Below are positions 1-6,800 of a stretch of 11,319 bases of DNA, one piece after another. Numbering within the stretch: position 1 is the stretch's first letter; each line of letters starts with the position of its first letter. The position numbers and the translations under genes were made by a program. Source of the DNA: Phoronis ovalis (Eukaryota; Phoronida; Phoronidae); assembly GCA_028565635.1 (NCBI GenBank), contig JAOXYB010054401.1, positions 1 to 11,319 of the forward strand. Reading direction: 5' to 3'. The notes below the pieces were generated by a model. That model searched no databases, was not told the origin of the DNA, and worked only from the letters and a program-made list of their open reading frames with translations.

Positions 1-96
1 TATCTTTATTTGTGACTGAACAGAATTTTCCGCGAAGAGTTAGTCTATTTACTAGAAGGCAAAATGTTACTATTGAGATGGATGGGAAAATTAATT

Positions 97-435
97 GTAT
101 CCTTATGCCAAATGATACTGATTTGAAAAAGAATGAAGCAGTTATTGTGAGACTACAAAAGAGTTATGCAAAACAAAACAAAAATTCGGATCAGCATTTC
201 ACCCACTTTACAAGGTCATATCAAATTGTCACCTAGCGTAATCCATCCAATCAACCTATATGGGCTTCATGAATCCACTTTCCAATTGTCCAGTCAACGC
301 TTGGTCTTTCTGGAAAGTGGCACAACATGTGCCCTCTCAGGAACAAACATGGCCACCTCTTGGAAGTAATCCTGGTCAAGCTTTTATCACGAGACAAAGA
401 AAGTGTTATGACAAAAATGACCCATAGCCTACTAC
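97..435 (+). repeat. R1 interspersed repeat, degenerate copy
   Basis: It contains the family words GAAGCAGTTATTGTGAGAC, CAAGGTCATATCAAATTGTC, CACCTAGCGTAAT, TATGGGCTTCATGAATCC, AACAAACATGGCCACC, TTGGAAGTAATCCTGGTCAA and GAGACAAAGAAAGTGTTATG. Short open frames at 12-515 are by-products of it. Confidence 0.75.
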
Positions 436-813
436 TATATGCCGTGAGTTATGTCAGATCAAAATATGATTGGTATATTACTCCTGTTTGTGCGCAAACT
501 AAAAAATATTTATAATCTTGTCTCTTTTAGGAACTGCTACAGGTACTTGTTATGCTAATTTCAAATTCCTAGCGGTTTGTCCATAATGAATTATTTTTAT
601 CTGGTCTAACTAACAAAGGTTTTATAGTTTCCTGCAAAATTAATACTAAGCCTTCAAGTGCTTAATGAGACTTCAAATTAAAAGCAGAATATTTGTGCAT
701 TTGAAGTATGTTACAATTTAATTGTACAAGTTTGTTCCCTCACACAAACAAGAGAAGAAACATCAGTTATTTTGCGTTAAAAATAATTTGCATTAAAAAA
801 TTAAATGATATAC
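436..813. other. AT-rich non-coding sequence beyond exon E
   Basis: I see no gene. There is a plus-strand acceptor-like TCTCTTTTAG at 521-530, but no usable exon follows it. If exon E is terminal, the gene's 3' untranslated region would lie in the right part, though no AATAAA is found close to the stop. Confidence 0.4.
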
Positions 814-3800
814 TTATGCAGTATATAAATGATATATACTTGTAGGTTCTTCTTTCTGCAAGTTAGTGTCTACATCTGATGGTTCTTCTCCTCCTGATTC
901 TATCCGTTTCCTCTTGTTTTCTGCTTGTTGCTGTTTCAGTTTTCCAAAAGTTAGAATACCACGTTTTTTATCTGGTTTTGTTTTAGGTCTGGCTCCACCT
1001 GTGCTCGTGGATTGTTGCACAAGAGGACTTTTGGAACTTGTGCCATCAAGTCCCTGTAAAGAAAAATATCTCTTAAAAAAACTTCATGATTTTTCAAGAA
1101 GTTCTCGAATTGCAATTAAAAAACTGAAGTGGCACGAAACATGGTAGGTTTTTTATACAACTAACATACCTTACAATTAAAGAACAGTACCAGGTCAGGT
1201 AGAATAATTAATATTATTTTACAAAACTACAGGTTTTAGTAATTGTGGTCAGAAAGCATGATCACACTAGGTTAAAGGTTTTTGTTCATCAGAGTAACCA
1301 GTATTTACAGCAAATAACAAAGTAACTGTAAGCTGCAATAAATATACTACAGAAAAGATTATTTAAACATACTGTAATTATATTTTATACTCTCTAGTAC
1401 AAACAAAGGAAATTAATAAAAGTATCAGTATAATGCGGCAAGTACTATTCTGCATATCTTCTTCAATTAACCATAAAAAGTTTATTTCAAGGATATATTT
1501 TGAATAAAATGAAAAGATAAACAATGAAATATATGTATTTTTTAAGGTATACAACTTAAACTTTTTAATTCTGCATTTTTCTTTTCTTTTTTCAAGTTGC
1601 GTGACTGTAGAGTTGCCATTTTGGATTAAAACAGTGATTTTTTAAAATGAAATATTCAACAAAATATCATGCAGTCTACAAAATTGAAACTTTGCACAAC
1701 TAAACTTTACATTACTACAAAATCATGACATAAATTTTTTAAAATTTTGCTTTTCAACCAAAAAAAAGTTTTATTGGGTCCTATTTTGTTCTTTTTTCTT
1801 GATACAAACTTTGAAAATTTGAACACAAAATTTCAAAAATCTGAGATTATACTGTGTTGTAGAAACATAATTTATATAATTAATATAAAAAATATAATTA
1901 TATTATATTGGTGCACAAAAGTAAAGGATTTATTAATGAAATATGGTTTCTCAGATGTAAATATGGTTATCACAGGGGGAGGGAAAAAAGAATTCATGAA
2001 GCCCATAGTGGGTGGACGGATTAGGCTAGGCAACATTATGGAATAACCTTGAAAAGTGGTCTAATGCCAGCTCGAAACTTCAACATTTTTACTTTTGCGT
2101 GACACTTTCTTTGTCTCGCAATAACTGTTTCAGTTTGTTTTTTTACCTACTTTATATTTGAACATGATAAAAGGTATAGGGTAGCAGCTCTACAGGTTTC
2201 CAAAAACACGGTTAACAGATCTGATTGACATGTAGATGTAGAGTATAGATGACAAGAGCAAACTGTTTTTATTATAGATTTGTTTTCTAATGCTTCTAGT
2301 TATTAAACATTTTAAAAAATGAAAGATTGGCAGTCCAATCGATTGGTTATAAAATATGACACAACTACTTATGAAACTGTGCCAATTTGCATATTAAGTC
2401 CTAACAAAAGGAATGTAGCTAGCACACTGTCACATATAATTCGGATGGCCAGAAAATACAATCACTACAAAATTGTTATCTTCACAGATTTAGAATAGTA
2501 TGTATTCCGTTTTCACTTGGTCTTTAATTTGCTTCAATATACTGGTAATAATTTGTCTCTGCACTATGGAGTGAGATATAAATGTAAGGCTGCTGAAACC
2601 TGTTACATACAGGGTGATACGAATAACATGAACGATTTTGAATTGAATTTTAACATATTAATTATTAATAGCATGTAAACACGATGTTTTGCTATGATAA
2701 ACAAATATTAATTAAAAATCATATATGTATCCATTTTATTTAACGAGCTTATTTCAAGTAGTAATTTTTACATAAATACTAGCATGCCTTGATTTTGTAG
2801 GCCAAAAAAATGCTGCATAAAATAAAAATAGTCTATGAGCAATATCTCCATGCCAATCAAAAACAGAGTACAAGGACAAACTTAATGTTTGATATCTGAC
2901 CTTGATATATCATGTTATACAGAAATGCTACAACTATGAAATACTGTTAATATCCAGTATATTACTAGGCAATTCATTCCGTGGAAGAAATAGCGAAAAT
3001 TCTCTGAGCAAAAAAAATCGCAGTTGTATTTGAACAAGTTATACTTGCTGAGGAAATACATAATTATTTTGTAATTTATGGCTATTTGCTGTTATAGGCA
3101 TAATCTGCTACTTGTTTCCATTTCATTTACATAGTTAAATACTTTTTATGACGTTTTTTAAGTAACTAAAATCCTTGAATGTAACCTTCCTTCCCGTTAT
3201 AATAATGGCTTGAACAGCAGTTTATACAATAGGGCATAAATCATACCTAGGCTTAATATTTATTTTTCTGGTTTGATTTGAATCATAGAAATAGAAAACT
3301 TTTTCCTGGATAGCAACAAATCTATGCATAATTATAGATCACAAAAATAAAATTGCAAGTTGCAAGAACATGAGTGTCAAGTTGAATGTTTCCATACTCC
3401 CTAATTTAAGTATACCTTTAAACTACGTTTTAATCCAAAATGCCTGAATCAACAAATTTCACTCCCAGACGCAAGCATGTTCTAAAAACAGCTACTATTG
3501 TTACCATTAAGATACCATGTTATATGAATGCTTACTGTGATAATGTAAAGAAAATGTATTGACTTGATCTTGCTTAATTTATTACTTCTATAAAAACAAA
3601 ATCTTTCATGTTACTTCATGTCACCTGATGAACTTAATTTTTTAATATATCTTCTTGGTAACCAAAAGTTAACTAGAAATATAAATAACTTATAAAGTTT
3701 TGTGAAAATATCATACAAACGAACATTACTTCAGTATTTTGAGAGTTCTCAGCAAACATATGCAATTCATTCAGTTGGTCAGCTAAAGTATTTATGCTGG

Positions 3801-6800
3801 TACCAGGCTGCTGGATCAATTTATTCTCTGGTTCTACACACTCATTTTGTCCCATGGGATCTGAAACAGAACATACTTTTAAAATTGAAAATTCTTGTTG
3901 TGCTTTGTGAACACGACATGTCTCAAGTACATCTGAATTGCAATTAATATTGCTCCAATTGTTTAAAAATAACAATCAACATTTTGATTATCCTTTCAGG
4001 TACATAGTTTTGTAACAAGTGTTAAAACTTAATATTGTTAAAAAAAGTTCCATCTCAGTTATTAAATACATTCAACCCTATGAAGCTTGAGATATCACAC
4101 AGTAACTAAAAATAATGGTTGCACTTTTAGACTTGGACTACCAAATTAGTCACTTATCACTTATCATGTTTGCTGTATCTTGTATTTTAACCATTCTACA
4201 TACGAGCATTTCATAGAACACACATTCAAAACAGTAACTACTTTATAATGATAACTAAGTTTTTACTTTGTGGCTCATTTCTGCTCGTCTTGCTTCTAGT
4301 ATGGTTTTCTTCATCTGTAATGCAGAAATGACAAATATCCATTAATTTTGGAGTCAAAACAACATTCCAACAATGACTTTTGTCAATAAAACAAGAGTGA
4401 CATATACATTCATACAAACAGTTTTGCTTAATATATGATATTTATGATTACTTGTAAAGTTAGATACATAAACATAACATCTATATAATATCAAATAAAA
4501 AATGCATGACAATTCCTCTAACAAAATCATGATGTTACAGATAGAAACCACATACAATACAACCAAATATAGAATAACTGAATTCTATCAAATCATGACA
4601 TACATCCGGGTTACCATGAGATGCACACTAGCCATGATCATGATCAGTGCATAGTATCGCCATGGATCCACTTGACATGTTTTTGATATGCATACATGGT
4701 ATCAGTTTTTCGAGTTTCTGCCTTTCTTTTAGATAAGATGGGTCTTCTCATTCTTATTAGTAGTAATTATTTACACTTCCGTCCTGTAGTCTACCAAACT
4801 AGACGTGTCCAGTTAAAATGACTTTAAAATGCTTATGTTACATTTTGTCTAATTTTCAGTGTTGACAAATTTGTAATCCAATTTGGGTGTGTCTACAAGT
4901 GACCATTTTCTGTCATGGCGGACAATTATTTGCAAACAAAGAGTACTGATGTCAAAGACATGAGTCAACACTAATTTATATGAAAAGTACCACATTGGCC
5001 TCCTATGCAACATTATTCAATTTTCCTTTTGTCATTTTAGGGATAATCTGGTGCTTGTTTTTCAGTGTCATATCAATAAGTACTGACAAATATAAATAAA
5101 AATATTTTGACTTAGTATGCCTTAGAAAATAATATTTAACTATAACAAGAATAAATAAATAAAAAAGGCCGTTTGTTGATAGACTAGACAGTTACTAGGA
5201 AGAAAAAGAATTATCAAAATTTGAAGGAGTGAAAACGTCAGCATTTAAAGCACAAATCTGAAATGAAAAACAATAAACCCACAGGTCACATAGTTTGCTG
5301 GCTACAATGGCAGCTAACATCATACTTAACCTGAACTTGAGCACATATAAGCATTTATCTCAATATATGAGTGCTTGATTGCAAACAAATGTTCTTTCAT
5401 GTACACTACTTGTCCCAACAAACAAGACATTTGTCATGTCTAATGCCCATCCAATGTGCAGGATTATATTGTTTGAACATTATTGGTTTTTTACTTTGGC
5501 AAAGAATAGACTGCATCATGGTCTATCATTGCTTTGGTGGGGTACTCTTATTCACATGGCTGTATGTGCTGTCTATACCCCTGGGGAAATACTGACCATA
5601 TTTTTAGATGGGGATGTGCAGCTCACACTCAAAATATCCACCCATTTTTAGGGATTTTGGTCGCAAAAATTGACCCATTTTTAGTGTTCTCTGTCACAAA
5701 AAGGACCATTTTTTAAGTTTTTTTCTCAGAAAAGTTCCCTGGAATTGCTACCTTTAAATAAAATCATGAAAAACCAACTCATTTTTAGGGTTTGTTGAGA
5801 AGTGATCCAAATTTTACGGACATTTCAAAGAAAAGTGGACCCATTTTTAGGGATTAATTTGTGAAAAAGTGACCCATTTGGGCCACCAACCTATGTATGG
5901 CCTTGTTTGAATCATTATAATGTAAATGAGTTGTGTTTACACCACTTGGAATACTACCTTACAGTTACTGGTCCATTACGACAATCTTCACAATTGTTTG
6001 TATCTTATATTAAACCTTATAGTGCAGTGACATCATCAACTATTGGCAGATGGATTAAACTTTCATTAGTACAAGCTAGTATTAATATTGATATTTTTAA
6101 GGCACATAGTACACGCAGCGCTTCAACCAGTAAAGCAATAGGTGTAATTCCAGTGGACATGGACTAGCTGGATGGTCACAAGAATCTATTTTCAGAAAGT
6201 TTTATGATTGACAAGTAGCTACTATGGATCAAATGAATAATTCAATAGATGGTTAATTGATTATATATACATGTTTATTTCTGTTAAATGTTATACATTC
6301 ATGTTAAGTTCGGTTGATTTTTTCTTTGTTATTGTTAATAAACTGTTTCTGATTAATTTGGTTTATTTACGGCACACTGCTTGAAAGTCTCATGGTAACC
6401 CAGATGTATGTCATGATTTGGTAGAATTTAAAAATTAAACGAGACTTACCTGTAAGTTGAAGTTTGATATTAAGTCTACCGAATCATATGTAGCATGGAG
6501 GGTTAACATGCCCATCCCTTTCACTACCCACCTCTTATGTCATTATCATGCACCCAAAATAACTTTGAAGACTGATCTGCGGCGGCCAGTGCAAATCTCA
6601 TGTTCACCCTATATACTACACATGACTTGGTAGAATTAATATCAAACTTCCAACTCGTTTAATTTTTAAAATAGGTAACAAAACCAATGCATACCTGTAC
6701 ATTTTCTTTTTCTAGAATACAAGTGATCTGAACTTGTTCCACCAGATTTTTCTTTGCCGTCAAAACAGAGAGAGTCCAACACTGATTGCTGTCCTGCATA

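Larger units (their letters stand above)
4581..6670 (+). mobile_element. Decayed DIRS-like tyrosine-recombinase retroelement
   Basis: It is identified by architecture. A left inverted terminal repeat (ITR, 4581-4648) is matched by an inverted right ITR (6571-6637) that carries an extra 33-base outer extension (6638-6670). Between the recombinase relic and the right ITR lies an ICR. ICR bases 6388-6428 are the reverse complement of the left end (39 of 41), and 6427-6510 are the reverse complement of the right end, so the two halves overlap by two bases. This is the circle-junction arrangement known for DIRS-1-type elements. No target duplication is present, as expected for recombinase-mediated insertion. 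Gag, reverse transcriptase/RNase H and the front of the recombinase are missing; a 929-bp repeat copy occupies that place. The element lies antisense in the B-C intron of the host gene and cannot be autonomous. Confidence 0.82.

Noticed and set aside
521-560. Possible 12-base plus-strand microexon (TTTTAG|GAACTGCTACAG|GTACTT)
   Set aside because: No other plus-strand host exons exist nearby to join it to, and such border pairs are expected by chance.
866-1147. Plus-strand frame of 93 codons opposite exon E
   Set aside because: It is the shadow of the minus-strand exon: it crosses the predicted acceptor into intron, while the minus strand has proper splice borders and a matching phase.
1747-2046. 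Plus-strand frame of 99 codons
   Set aside because: Its first part is low-complexity AT-rich sequence and its last part is the inverted R1 repeat read backwards.
4354-4566. Minus-strand frame of 70 codons rich in Val, Leu, Ile and Tyr
   Set aside because: It lies in the duplicated intron segment. The paralogous sequence at 6764-6990 does not keep the frame, and the hydrophobic appearance comes from AT-rich composition.
5371-5716. Overlapping open frames of 60-90 codons, repeated at 7630-7975
   Set aside because: They are identical because the whole segment is duplicated, they overlap one another in different frames, and they run into the 33-bp tandem repeat. No protein-like conservation can be argued.
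6427-6670. The 6427-6670 hairpin as an independent 245-bp MITE
   Set aside because: Its arms are better explained as the right half of the DIRS ICR and the right terminus, because the adjoining 6388-6428 matches the distant left end at 4581.
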